A DNA stretch of 52,268 nt from Candidatus Poribacteria bacterium (GTDB lineage: Bacteria > Poribacteria > WGA-4E > WGA-3G). The translations under genes were made by a program, and so were the position numbers. Under the pieces are notes generated by a model. It was not told where the DNA came from. It did not search any database and was given only the letters and a program-made list of their open reading frames with translations. This document shows positions 32,900-41,507 of this stretch, one piece after another. Positions within the stretch are counted from its first letter, which is position 1; each line of letters starts with the position of its first letter. The stretch covers positions 1 through 52,268 of the forward strand of contig JAGFCB010000215.1 in assembly GCA_022394775.1 (NCBI GenBank). Direction: 5' to 3'.

Positions 32900-35137
32900 A
32901 TGGTTGTACCGTTAATAAGTCTCATTTTACTCTGTCCTCTTGCCGCCTTTGCAGTTTTCGGGCTTTCAGGCTTGGTAAATCGGCGTTTCCCCCGACAGGA
33001 CTATCTATCCACTGTGGCAATGCTCGCCGCACTCGTCTGTTCGTTCTTGCTCCTGCGAGAGGTGGTCCCCAGTCCAGAATCTCACACAGTTAAATGGATT
33101 TCACTCGGTGGTGTTACGTTCAGTATGGGCTTCTACTTGGACAGCGTGACCGTAATCATGCTGATTGTTGTCACACTCGTCAGTAGCCTCGTCCATATCT
33201 TCTCTATGGGCTACATGCACGGTGATCCGAGGTATCCACGGTTCTTTGCTTACCTATCGCTCTTTTCCTTCTCAATGCTATTTCTGGTCGTGTCGGATAA
33301 CCTACTCGGCATCTATATCGGTTGGGAACTCGTTGGACTCTGCTCCTATCTACTCATCGGCTTCTGGTTTGAAAAAGACTCCGCTGCGAATGCGTGTAAA
33401 AAGGCTTTTCTGACAACGCGTGTCGGTGATGTCGGTATGTTCATCGGCATGATGATGCTCTTCACCAAATTTCAGACGCTCTCGCTCTACGGAGAAGGCG
33501 GTATTTTTGCCCTTGCTGCTAACCTGAACACTGGTGATATGGTATGGCTCTCTATTGCTGGGATTCTCATCTTTTGTGGTGCTATCGGCAAATCCGCACA
33601 GATGCCGCTCCATACATGGCTCCCTGATGCGATGGAAGGTCCCACACCCGTCAGTGCCCTCATTCACGCTGCAACGATGGTCGCCGCTGGTGTCTATCTC
33701 ACGGCTCGGATGTTCCCAATTCTGACAGAGACCTCATCGCTCGTAATCGCCTACGTCGGCGGTATTACCGCTCTCGTCGCCGCGACAATCGCTATCGTTC
33801 GGTTTGACATTAAGCGCGTCTTAGCATACTCTACAATCAGTCAATTGGGATATATGATGCTCGCGATTGGCGCAGGTAGCTATGTCGCGGGACTCTTTCA
33901 CCTCACGACGCACGCCTTTTTCAAAGCACTGCTTTTCCTCGGTTCTGGAAGCGTTATTCACGCCTTCCACGCCATGCACGCACACGGACATGATGATGAA
34001 CACGATCACGCGCACGAACACAGTGATCACGATGCGCACGGACATGAGCACGGTGAAGATCCTGATTCAAGACATATCCTCGGTTCTGAGATTCCAGCAG
34101 ACCAAGATATGCGGAACATGGGCGGACTCCGCCACAAAATGCCGATCACTTTCATCACAATGCTTATCGCAACGTTGTCTATCTCCGGTGTGCCGTTTAT
34201 CTTCTCTGGGTTCTGGAGCAAAGATGCTATCTTAGGCGGCGTATTAGGGCGAGCGATGGAATGGAACTCTGTCCACCACTACATCTTGTTCATAATGGCA
34301 CTTTCCGCCGCTGGAATTACAGCGTTCTACATGTTCCGTCTGGTCTTCATGACCTTTTTCGGTGAACCGCGCAATCAAGAGATGTACGACATGGCACACG
34401 AGTCTCCGAAGTCAATGACCGTGCCCCTTCTAATTCTGGCTGTGCTGAGTCTGCCTGTCGTCAATATACTCTGGTTTAACGAATCCTACGTTAAACCGCC
34501 ACCGCAACCACATCTGCATGCCCCGCAACACGCTTATGTTTCCCCGGACAGCAATACAGATAAAAAAGGTTACACAGTATCACTCTTTGGCGTTTCTGAA
34601 GCAGTCGCTGCGGAAGAAGAGGGCGGACACGACACACACGGCGCACACGGAGATGATGGACATCACGGACACGGCCCCGCACATACGATCGCAATGGTGT
34701 TATCTATCTGCGTTGCTGGGTTAGGTATATTTCTTTCATGGCTGTTCTACCATAGACGTACCTTGTCTGCTGAATCGGTCGCAACAACTTTCCGACCGAT
34801 CCATAACCTGTTCTGGCGCAAATACTATTTTGACGAATTTTACGACGGTGTACTGGTTGCACTGACGGTGTGGAAAGCACGGCTTTTTGCGCAATTTGAT
34901 GGAAGTGTCGTCGATGGCATCGTCAACGGTGTTGGCGTTGTAACGCGAGACATCCTCGCCGCCTTCACGGGAGCCTTTGATAACCGCGTCGTTGATGGTC
35001 TCGTTAACCGCGTTGCACAAGTCACGTGGGCAGTCGGTGGCAAAATCCGCCGTATTCAGACAGGCGCGATTCAGACGTATCTTTTTGTTGTACTGGCAGG
35101 GATTGTGTTGTTAATCTTAATTTTCCGGGCTCTTTAA
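32900..35137 (+). CDS. nuoL: NADH-quinone oxidoreductase subunit L with two His-rich loops (745 aa)
   Basis: Antiporter-like proton-pumping subunit with the long lateral helix at its C-terminus. FSMGYMHGDPRYPRFFAYLS, VGLCSYLLIGFWFEK, AIGKSAQMPLHTWLPDAMEG and FHLTTHAFFKALLFLGSGS are diagnostic. Two loops are rich in His/Asp/Glu: residues about 352-387 (HAHGHDDEHDHAHEHSDHD) and about 573-595 (GGHDTHGAHGDDGHHGHG). Such runs are not in model NuoL and resemble metal-binding loops of Zn/Ni transporters. They make it longer than the usual 610-650 residues. Confidence 0.95.
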   Translation: MVVPLISLILLCPLAAFAVFGLSGLVNRRFPRQDYLSTVAMLAALVCSFLLLREVVPSPESHTVKWISLGGVTFSMGFYLDSVTVIMLIVVTLVSSLVHIFSMGYMHGDPRYPRFFAYLSLFSFSMLFLVVSDNLLGIYIGWELVGLCSYLLIGFWFEKDSAANACKKAFLTTRVGDVGMFIGMMMLFTKFQTLSLYGEGGIFALAANLNTGDMVWLSIAGILIFCGAIGKSAQMPLHTWLPDAMEGPTPVSALIHAATMVAAGVYLTARMFPILTETSSLVIAYVGGITALVAATIAIVRFDIKRVLAYSTISQLGYMMLAIGAGSYVAGLFHLTTHAFFKALLFLGSGSVIHAFHAMHAHGHDDEHDHAHEHSDHDAHGHEHGEDPDSRHILGSEIPADQDMRNMGGLRHKMPITFITMLIATLSISGVPFIFSGFWSKDAILGGVLGRAMEWNSVHHYILFIMALSAAGITAFYMFRLVFMTFFGEPRNQEMYDMAHESPKSMTVPLLILAVLSLPVVNILWFNESYVKPPPQPHLHAPQHAYVSPDSNTDKKGYTVSLFGVSEAVAAEEEGGHDTHGAHGDDGHHGHGPAHTIAMVLSICVAGLGIFLSWLFYHRRTLSAESVATTFRPIHNLFWRKYYFDEFYDGVLVALTVWKARLFAQFDGSVVDGIVNGVGVVTRDILAAFTGAFDNRVVDGLVNRVAQVTWAVGGKIRRIQTGAIQTYLFVVLAGIVLLILIFRAL

Positions 35138-35154
35138 AATTGGTATCGTACAAA

Positions 35155-35245
35155 CCCGTAGCCCGTAACGAAGTGGAGGGCGGATACGAGGAAGGCACAT
35201 CAATCACAAAACCTACTTCATTACTCCGCAAGGTATAATTAAAAA
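35155..35245 (+). repeat. Dispersed hairpin/RBS repeat, copy D (before nuoM)
   Basis: Stem GCCC (35161-35164)/GGGC (35178-35181) around GTAACGAAGTGGA, outer stem CGTA (35157-35160)/TACG (35185-35188), tail CTCCGCAAGGTATAATTAAA to the nuoM ATG. Confidence 0.75.
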
Positions 35246-36757
35246 ATGTTATTGTCGCTAATGATTTTTATCCCGTTACTCGGGATGGTTGCTGTCTTAC
35301 TTCTGCCGCGTGAGTCGGAGGAACTCATTAAACGTGTTGCGCTCCTCTTTACGCTCATTCCACTCGCGCTCGCAGTATACTTATTTATATCCTACGACCG
35401 ATCAAATGGCGGAACGCAGTACGCCGTCAACGCCCCTTGGATTCCGGCTTTTAATATCCAATATCACATCGGTATTGACGGTCTCAGCGTGACGCTCCTG
35501 CTTCTCACAGCCCTCTTAGGTCCGATCTGTGTTATTGCCTCTTGGCGCAACATAGAAAAGGGCATCAAGGCATATATGGCTCTGTTCTTGCTGCTTGAGA
35601 CAGGGATGATCGGCTTTTTCGCTGCGTTAGACCTGTTCCTGTTCTATGTCTTCTTTGAGCTGACACTGCTGCCAATGTATTTCCTAATCGGTGTTTGGGG
35701 TGGACCCCGACGCGAATACGCTGCGATTAAGTTCTTCCTGTATACACTCTTCGGTAGTGTGTTGATGCTGGTCGCAATGATAGCTGTCTATCTCAACAGT
35801 GGAGATCCGGGTGCACGAACCTTTGATATTCCAACACTCATTACCTTAGCAGCGACAGCAGGACACGCCCTTAATGATCTTAACTTCCAGATATGGGTAT
35901 TCCTCGGTTTCTTTATCGGGTTTGCCGTTAAAGTCCCGATCTTCCCCTTCCACACCTGGCTCCCGGATGCACACGTCGAAGCACCGACGGCTATTAGTGT
36001 TATCCTGGCAGGTATCCTCCTAAAGATGGGAACTTACGGACTGGTCCGGATAAACATGGCAATGTTCCCACAGGGGTTAGACCACTTTACCAACGGAGTA
36101 GGTTTCTGGGGCAATAGTCTCGCGCTGCTTGGATTCATTAACATCGTCTACGGTTCCTTCTGTGCGTTGGCACAAACCGACTTTAAGAAGTTAGTGGCGT
36201 ATTCCAGTATCGGACACATGGGCTTCGTTATTTTGGGGCTTGCGGCTCGAAATGACAGCGGTATCACCGGGGCAATCCTCCAGATGTTTAACCACGGTGT
36301 CATTAGTGCGATGCTCTTCCTACTCGTTGGTGTTCTCTACGACAGAGCACACCACCGTGAAATCAACGGCTTCGGCGGTCTTGGAACCAGAATGCCCATC
36401 TATACCGGCATCACAACGCTCGCGTTCATGGCTTCGCTCGGACTCCCCGGCTTGAGTGGATTCGTCGGTGAGGCACTCTCCCTACTCGGTGCCTACGATA
36501 AATTTAAACTGTTGACCATCTTGTCTACAATCGGCATTGTCGTCGGTGCCGCATACTTCCTCTGGACGCTGCAAAGGGTCTTCTTAGGGACACTTAACCC
36601 GAAATACGAAGCACTCCCAGAAATCAACGGACGTGAAATCCTAACTTTGGTGCCACTCGGCATCTTAACCATCGTCCTCGGTGTCTGGCCCAACTTCGCC
36701 ATTGATATGTTCAGAGAATCGGTTACCAACCTCATAGACGTTATACAGGCGATATAG
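35246..36757 (+). CDS. nuoM: NADH-quinone oxidoreductase subunit M (503 aa)
   Basis: Antiporter-like subunit with about 14 helices. YHIGIDGLSVTLLLLTALLG, FYVFFELTLLPMYFLIGVWGG, KVPIFPFHTWLPDAHVEAPT, DFKKLVAYSSIGHMGFVILG and QMFNHGVISAMLFLLVG are diagnostic, with the pumping Glu in FFELTLLPM and Lys in FAVKVPIFPFH. Normal length. Ribosome site lies in the repeat tail. Confidence 0.96.
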   Translation: MLLSLMIFIPLLGMVAVLLLPRESEELIKRVALLFTLIPLALAVYLFISYDRSNGGTQYAVNAPWIPAFNIQYHIGIDGLSVTLLLLTALLGPICVIASWRNIEKGIKAYMALFLLLETGMIGFFAALDLFLFYVFFELTLLPMYFLIGVWGGPRREYAAIKFFLYTLFGSVLMLVAMIAVYLNSGDPGARTFDIPTLITLAATAGHALNDLNFQIWVFLGFFIGFAVKVPIFPFHTWLPDAHVEAPTAISVILAGILLKMGTYGLVRINMAMFPQGLDHFTNGVGFWGNSLALLGFINIVYGSFCALAQTDFKKLVAYSSIGHMGFVILGLAARNDSGITGAILQMFNHGVISAMLFLLVGVLYDRAHHREINGFGGLGTRMPIYTGITTLAFMASLGLPGLSGFVGEALSLLGAYDKFKLLTILSTIGIVVGAAYFLWTLQRVFLGTLNPKYEALPEINGREILTLVPLGILTIVLGVWPNFAIDMFRESVTNLIDVIQAI

Positions 36758-36773
36758 GAGGTTTGAGGAAAGT

Positions 36774-38264
36774 ATGCAACCCTTAAGCAATATCAAAAGC
36801 CTCCTCTATTTCAGCCCAGAAATTCTACTCGTAATTTTTGCCGTCGCTGTTGTTCTCCTTGATCTCATCGTGAAGGATAGAGAAAGTGTCGCAGTGGCAT
36901 ATATCTCTCTCGTAGGGTGTCTTTGCACATTTGCCGCTGTCCTTTTCACCCACTTTTCTTTCGGCGATGAAGGACCCGTATCCCTCTTTCTGGGAATGGT
37001 CCGGCTCGACGTGTTTTCCAGTTTTTTCAAGGTTTTACTCCTGCTCGCAACTGCCGCTACAATCCTCTTTTCACTCCGATCTGAGGAACTCGACGCACGC
37101 TTAAAAGGCGAATACTACGCACTCCTGTTAGCCATCACCCTCGGTATGTTCCTGATGGCATCCTCAACGAATCTGTTGATGATATTTATCTCGTTGGAAA
37201 CCGTAAGCCTAACTTCCTATATCCTCGCGGGGTTCTTGACGCATAGCCCGCGTTCCAGTGAAGCCGCGTTCAAATACATCACTTATGGCGCAGTCGCATC
37301 TGGAACAATGCTCTTCGGGCTATCCCTCCTGTTCGGAATGACAGGCACAGGGGATCTGGCGCAAATCGGCGGACGCCTTACGGAACTTCTCGCATCAGGC
37401 GAAGTAGCACCGCTTGCCGTACTAATCGCGATAACTTTCGTCCTCGCAGGTGTCGGCTATAAGATAGCATCCGTCCCATTTCACATGTGGTCTCCCGATG
37501 TTTATGAAGGCGCGCCTATCCCGATAACTGCCTTTCTGTCAGTTGCCTCAAAATCCGCAGGGTTCGCCCTATTCATTAGATTCTTCTATGCCGGATTCGG
37601 GAACACTGAATTAATGCAAGCAGTTGACTGGCCCTTCATGTTAGCGATAGTCTCCGCCTTAACGATGACCGTAGGAAATCTTGCTGCACTTCCTCAACAA
37701 AACGTGAAACGTTTATTGGCATATTCAAGCATTGCTCATGGTGGGTATCTGTTGATGGGCGGTGTCTTGCTCACCTCTCAAGGTGTCGGCGCGATTCTCT
37801 TCTATCTTGTTGTATATCTCTTCATGAACTTGGGGGCATTTTATGTTGTTGTCCTCATCGCAAATGAGGTGGGTAGTGAAATGGTTGACGGTTACCGCGG
37901 ACTCTCCTCACGCGCACCCTTAGTTGCTTGGGCAATGGTCATTTTTCTCGTTTCTCTCGCCGGAATCCCGCCGTTCGCCGGTTTCTTCGGGAAATGGATT
38001 CTGTTCACCGCCGTCCTTGAGCAAGGATATTACTGGCTCGCATTAGTCGGTTTACTAAATAGTGTGGTCTCTCTCTATTACTATGCGCGCATCGTCAAAG
38101 CGATGTTCTTTGAAGACGCTGGTGAGGAAACCGAAAGCGTCCCCTTTTCTACGGGCACCTTTGCACTCTTGAGTGTATTTGTAATCCCTACAATCTTCAT
38201 CGGATTCATCAATATTTTCTATACCTTCTCCAATATCTCAGCCTCGGTGATGCCAATACAGTAA
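36774..38264 (+). CDS. nuoN: NADH-quinone oxidoreductase subunit N (496 aa)
   Basis: Antiporter-like subunit. LIFISLETVSLTSYILAGF, GYKIASVPFHMWSPDVYEGAP, NVKRLLAYSSIAHGGYLLMG and AGIPPFAGFFGKWILF are diagnostic. GGAGG lies about 12 nt before the ATG, 16 nt after the nuoM stop. It is the last nuo gene here. NuoE, F and G are absent from the cluster. Confidence 0.96.
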   Translation: MQPLSNIKSLLYFSPEILLVIFAVAVVLLDLIVKDRESVAVAYISLVGCLCTFAAVLFTHFSFGDEGPVSLFLGMVRLDVFSSFFKVLLLLATAATILFSLRSEELDARLKGEYYALLLAITLGMFLMASSTNLLMIFISLETVSLTSYILAGFLTHSPRSSEAAFKYITYGAVASGTMLFGLSLLFGMTGTGDLAQIGGRLTELLASGEVAPLAVLIAITFVLAGVGYKIASVPFHMWSPDVYEGAPIPITAFLSVASKSAGFALFIRFFYAGFGNTELMQAVDWPFMLAIVSALTMTVGNLAALPQQNVKRLLAYSSIAHGGYLLMGGVLLTSQGVGAILFYLVVYLFMNLGAFYVVVLIANEVGSEMVDGYRGLSSRAPLVAWAMVIFLVSLAGIPPFAGFFGKWILFTAVLEQGYYWLALVGLLNSVVSLYYYARIVKAMFFEDAGEETESVPFSTGTFALLSVFVIPTIFIGFINIFYTFSNISASVMPIQ

Positions 38265-38285
38265 ATTTCCATGGCTATGTTTACC

Positions 38286-38314
38286 TTGCGCAAAGTTTGT
38301 TTTCAAGGTATAAT
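38286..38314 (+). promoter_or_regulatory. Promoter for the small membrane-protein pair
   Basis: TTGCGC (38286-38291), 17-nt spacer, TATAAT (38309-38314). The predicted start falls near 38321, only about 30 nt before the ATG at 38350. Confidence 0.55.
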
Positions 38315-38349
38315 GTTCGGAGGGTAGTTATCCTTTTTAATTCGTAAAA

Positions 38350-38459
38350 ATGAAAAGTCAATTTGGCACGTCGGAGCTGTTGCAGCAATTCTACTTACAT
38401 TTCTAAATGTCTTGATTAATAGAATAGCATATCGAAAGATTAATGAACTGGAGGAATAG
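38350..38459 (+). pseudogene. Small membrane protein gene with an apparent -1 frameshift
   Basis: ATG 38350 opens a frame of 18 codons. From about 38355 the neighbouring frame reads KSIWHVGAVAAILL, then TFLNVLINRIAYRKINELEE and a TAG at 38457-38459: one membrane helix and a charged tail, with no start codon of its own. One extra A in the GAAAAG run at 38352-38357 would fuse ATG to it as MKKSIWHVGAVAAILL and onward, 36 residues. It ends 2 nt before the next small gene. The loss may be a sequencing error, a true mutation or recoding. Confidence 0.5.
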
Positions 38460-38461
38460 CG

Positions 38462-38563
38462 ATGAACTGGATGGAATGGGTTATCGCTGGCGTGTTCATT
38501 ATTTTTCTTGCCGGTTTGGGTACAATTGTACGCACTGCCATAAGACACGCCAACAAAAGTTAA
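38462..38563 (+). CDS. 33-residue single-helix membrane protein
   Basis: ATG 38462 is preceded by GGAGG with a 7-nt spacer. The product MNWMEWVIAGVFIIFLAGLG then TIVRTAIRHANKS has one helix (about 5-25) and a basic tail. It follows the frameshifted small gene by 2 nt, so they look like a two-gene unit of tiny membrane subunits. I do not recognise the family. Confidence 0.65.
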   Translation: MNWMEWVIAGVFIIFLAGLGTIVRTAIRHANKS

Positions 38564-38584
38564 ATCTACTTACCTCTGGAAAAA

Positions 38585-38613
38585 TTGACAAACGCGATTT
38601 CCTAAGGTATACT
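38585..38613 (+). promoter_or_regulatory. Promoter of tRNA-Gln
   Basis: TTGACA (38585-38590), 17-nt spacer, TATACT (38608-38613); start near 38620, 26 nt before the tRNA. Confidence 0.7.
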
Positions 38614-38645
38614 TAAAATGTAACGCACCTACAAGTACGTGTTGA

Positions 38646-38716
38646 TGCCCGGTCGTCTAATGGTAGGACGCATGGCTCTGGACCATGTAGTGAAGGTTCG
38701 AGTCCTTCCCGGGCAG
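38646..38716 (+). tRNA. tRNA-Gln (anticodon CUG)
   Basis: Acceptor stem TGCCCGG (38646-38652) pairs with CCGGGCA (38709-38715), discriminator G38716. The anticodon arm is CATGG-CTCTGGA-CCATG with anticodon CTG, and the T arm has GGTTCGAGTCC. No CCA is encoded. Confidence 0.92.
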
Positions 38717-38757
38717 TTATTTTGCCACTAAATCGTATTTATAACCAGAGAGATAAC

Positions 38758-39192
38758 ATGGAACGGGTTGAATCCGCACCTGATGATTACATCGTAAGCC
38801 AAGAACCAGATATTCGGAAGGTTTTAGAGGAACTCCACGCCCTGATTAAGACTGCGTTACCAGATCAGGATTCCTGTATGTGGGAAGGCATCTTCTGGGG
38901 TGGTAGCGAACAGCAAATCATCGGCTACGGCAACTATTCTTACCAGCGCTCCGATAAAAAGCAAGTCGAATGGTTTCTCGTTGGGTTAGCACGGCAGAAA
39001 AATTACTTCAGTCTGTATGTTAATGCAGTCGAAGGCAAAACTTATCTCGCTGAGATTTATGGATCCCGACTCGGTAAAGTCAAGACCGGAAAAAGTAGTA
39101 TCACTTTTCGCAATCTGTCAGATGTGAATCTTGATGTATTAAGTGAGATGATCGAACACGCCGGAAGAATAACAGATGAAACCGAATCGTGA
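38758..39192 (+). CDS. DUF1801-domain protein (144 aa)
   Basis: Compact alpha/beta protein of the DUF1801/YdhG-like type: LEELHALIKTALPDQDSCMWEGIFWGG, then YSYQRSDKKQVEWFLVGLARQKNYFSLYVN (pieces MWEGIFWGGSEQQIIGYG and WFLVGLARQKNYFSLYVN). The Phe/Trp-rich core resembles that fold. I start at ATG 38758 with AGAGAGA upstream, since the frame's earlier start at 38722 lies just behind the tRNA. Located between two tRNA genes and possibly read from the same promoter. The family's role is ill-defined. Confidence 0.65.
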   Translation: MERVESAPDDYIVSQEPDIRKVLEELHALIKTALPDQDSCMWEGIFWGGSEQQIIGYGNYSYQRSDKKQVEWFLVGLARQKNYFSLYVNAVEGKTYLAEIYGSRLGKVKTGKSSITFRNLSDVNLDVLSEMIEHAGRITDETES

Positions 39193-39237
39193 ACATCAGA
39201 TGGCAAAACTGCCTCTGTAAAAATTCCCAATATATGA

Positions 39238-39309
39238 GCCGCTATCGTCTAGGGGTTAGGACGGATGGTTCTCAGCCATCAAACCGGGGTTCGAATCCCC
39301 GTAGCGGTA
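39238..39309 (+). tRNA. tRNA-Glu (anticodon CUC)
   Basis: Acceptor GCCGCTA (39238-39244) pairs with TAGCGGT (39302-39308, one G-U), discriminator A39309. The anticodon arm is GATGG-TTCTCAG-CCATC with anticodon CTC; T arm GGGGTTCGAATCCCC. No CCA is encoded. Confidence 0.92.
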
Positions 39310-39325
39310 TCTCTTCACAAGTAAG

Positions 39326-39350
39326 GGCGGGCGTGCATACTACCCGCCTA
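39326..39350 (+). terminator. Possible terminator or hairpin after tRNA-Glu
   Basis: GGCGGG (39326-39331) pairs with CCCGCC (39343-39348), followed by only a weak T-rich stretch. Confidence 0.35.
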
Positions 39351-39410
39351 TTGCTTTAGGTGCGCTAATGCCTTCTGAGTTAAAAGTCTACACATTGGAG
39401 ATATACACGC

Positions 39411-41474
39411 ATGCACGATACACCCAAACACACCAACCGCCTTATCCATGAAACAAGCCCTTACCTACTCCAGCATGCACATAATCCCGTTGACTGGTAC
39501 CCATGGGGCGAAGAAGCGATCGCGCGCGCCAAACAGGAACAGAAGCCTATCCTGCTCAGTATCGGCTACTCTGCATGCCACTGGTGCCACGTCATGGAAC
39601 GCGAATCCTTTGAAAACGAGGAAATCGCCGCGATCATGAACCAACTTTTCATCAACATCAAGGTCGATAGAGAAGAACGTCCCGATTTAGATGAAATCTA
39701 CATGAACGCTGTCCAAGTCATGACGCGTCAAGGCGGCTGGCCCATGACCGTCTTCCTCACACCAGATCTCAAACCCTTTTACGGTGGCACCTATTATCCA
39801 CCTACTGACAGATATGGCAGACCCGGATTTCCGAAAGTCATGGAAGCCGTAGCAGAGGCATTCAACGATAAGAAGGTCCAGATCCTGCAACAGGCAGATC
39901 AACTCACAGCACAACTCAATCAGATAAGCAATGTTGTTGACCCACACCACCATGAACTCACGGAAGAACTGATGCGTAATGCGTTCCAACAATACCGTTC
40001 GCAATTCGATTCGCAACACGGCGGATTCGGTAATGCCCCCAAATTCCCGCCCAGTATGGGACTCCCCTTTCTCCTACGCTACTGGCACCACAGCGGCAAC
40101 GCCAATGCCTTAGAAATGGTCGAACTCACCTTAGAGAAAATGGCGCGCGGCGGTATGTACGACCAACTCGGCGGGGGTTTCCACCGATACTCTACCGATG
40201 CGCACTGGCTCGTCCCACACTTCGAGAAAATGTTGTATGACAACGCGCAACTCGTCGTCGCCTATTTCGAGGCGTACCAAGCCACGCAAAAACCGTTCTA
40301 TCGCCACATCGCTACCGAGACCCTCGATTATGTGCTCCGTGAAATGTACGACGCAGAAAACGGCGGTTTCTATTCCACACAGGACGCAGATAGCGAAGGT
40401 GTAGAAGGCAAATTCTTTGTTTGGGAACCCAACGATGTCGAAGATGTCATCGGTGAAGAGAACGCCAAAATTTTCTGTGAGTATTACGACATCACGCCAC
40501 AAGGCAACTTCGAGGGTGAAAACATCCTTCAAGTCCAAGTATCATCAGATATCTTTGCTCGAAAGTTACAGATGGATGTTGGAGATTTGGAAGCACTTCT
40601 CGCCGATAGCAAACAGAAACTCTTTGAAGCGAGAGAAACGCGGATTAAACCCGGACTTGACGACAAAATCCTGACGAGTTGGAACGGTATCATGATCCGC
40701 GGCATGGCGATGGGATACCAACTCACGGGAAAACCTGAATACCTTGAGGCATGTGAGAAATCTGCCGAATTCGTCTTAACGACGCTATCTCAAGACAACG
40801 GTCTGCTCTTACGCACCTACCGTGCGGGCAAAAGCCACCTCAACGCCTATCTTGAGGACTACGCCTATTTCATCGCCGGGCTAATCGCACTCTACGAAGC
40901 CAGTTTTGAACCGCGCTGGCTCACCGAAGCCGAGCGTCTCGCACATATCATGATTGACCAGTTCGGCGACCACGCAGGCGACGGATTTTTCTTTACGGGT
41001 AAAGCACACGAAGTGCTTATCGTCCAATCCAAATCCGCTTACGACGGTGCTACACCCTCTGGCGCATCTATGGCGATTCATAGTCTCTTACGACTCGCCA
41101 AACACCTCGACAACCCCGAATTCCACGATAAAGCCGTTGAAACTTTGACGCTTTACTTCCATCAGATGGAAGGGATGCCAACAGGATCAGGGCAGCTGCT
41201 CTGTGAGTTAGCATTCTTGCTATCAACACCGAAAGAGATTGCCATCGTCGGTGAAAAAGGCGATGCAAAAACGGACGCAATGTTAGCAGCACTGCACGGC
41301 ACGTATCAACCCAACAAAATCGTCGCCTCAAGCGAATCAGCAGAAGAACAGACATTACCACTGCTCGCAGGCAAACCCCAAGTTGATAACACCGCAACAG
41401 CGTACGTCTGCGAAAACTACGCATGCCAAGCCCCCACAACGGATGTCGAAGCGTTCGTAGAACTACTACAATAA
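39411..41474 (+). CDS. YyaL/SPATA20-type thioredoxin-domain protein (DUF255, 687 aa)
   Basis: N-terminal thioredoxin-like domain (about 1-170): [20 protein letters not shown], then the CxxC motif in [16 protein letters not shown] and [23 protein letters not shown]. The rest is an (alpha/alpha)6 barrel with [33 protein letters not shown] and [13 protein letters not shown], as in N-acyl-glucosamine-epimerase-like barrels. Full family length. The function is not firmly known. No membrane or signal segment. It lies 33 nt upstream of a phyH gene, so the two may be cotranscribed. Confidence 0.9.
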   Translation: MHDTPKHTNRLIHETSPYLLQHAHNPVDWYPWGEEAIARAKQEQKPILLSIGYSACHWCHVMERESFENEEIAAIMNQLFINIKVDREERPDLDEIYMNAVQVMTRQGGWPMTVFLTPDLKPFYGGTYYPPTDRYGRPGFPKVMEAVAEAFNDKKVQILQQADQLTAQLNQISNVVDPHHHELTEELMRNAFQQYRSQFDSQHGGFGNAPKFPPSMGLPFLLRYWHHSGNANALEMVELTLEKMARGGMYDQLGGGFHRYSTDAHWLVPHFEKMLYDNAQLVVAYFEAYQATQKPFYRHIATETLDYVLREMYDAENGGFYSTQDADSEGVEGKFFVWEPNDVEDVIGEENAKIFCEYYDITPQGNFEGENILQVQVSSDIFARKLQMDVGDLEALLADSKQKLFEARETRIKPGLDDKILTSWNGIMIRGMAMGYQLTGKPEYLEACEKSAEFVLTTLSQDNGLLLRTYRAGKSHLNAYLEDYAYFIAGLIALYEASFEPRWLTEAERLAHIMIDQFGDHAGDGFFFTGKAHEVLIVQSKSAYDGATPSGASMAIHSLLRLAKHLDNPEFHDKAVETLTLYFHQMEGMPTGSGQLLCELAFLLSTPKEIAIVGEKGDAKTDAMLAALHGTYQPNKIVASSESAEEQTLPLLAGKPQVDNTATAYVCENYACQAPTTDVEAFVELLQ

Positions 41475-41507
41475 CGTACTCACCTAACGAAACACGGGAA
41501 AAAAGCA

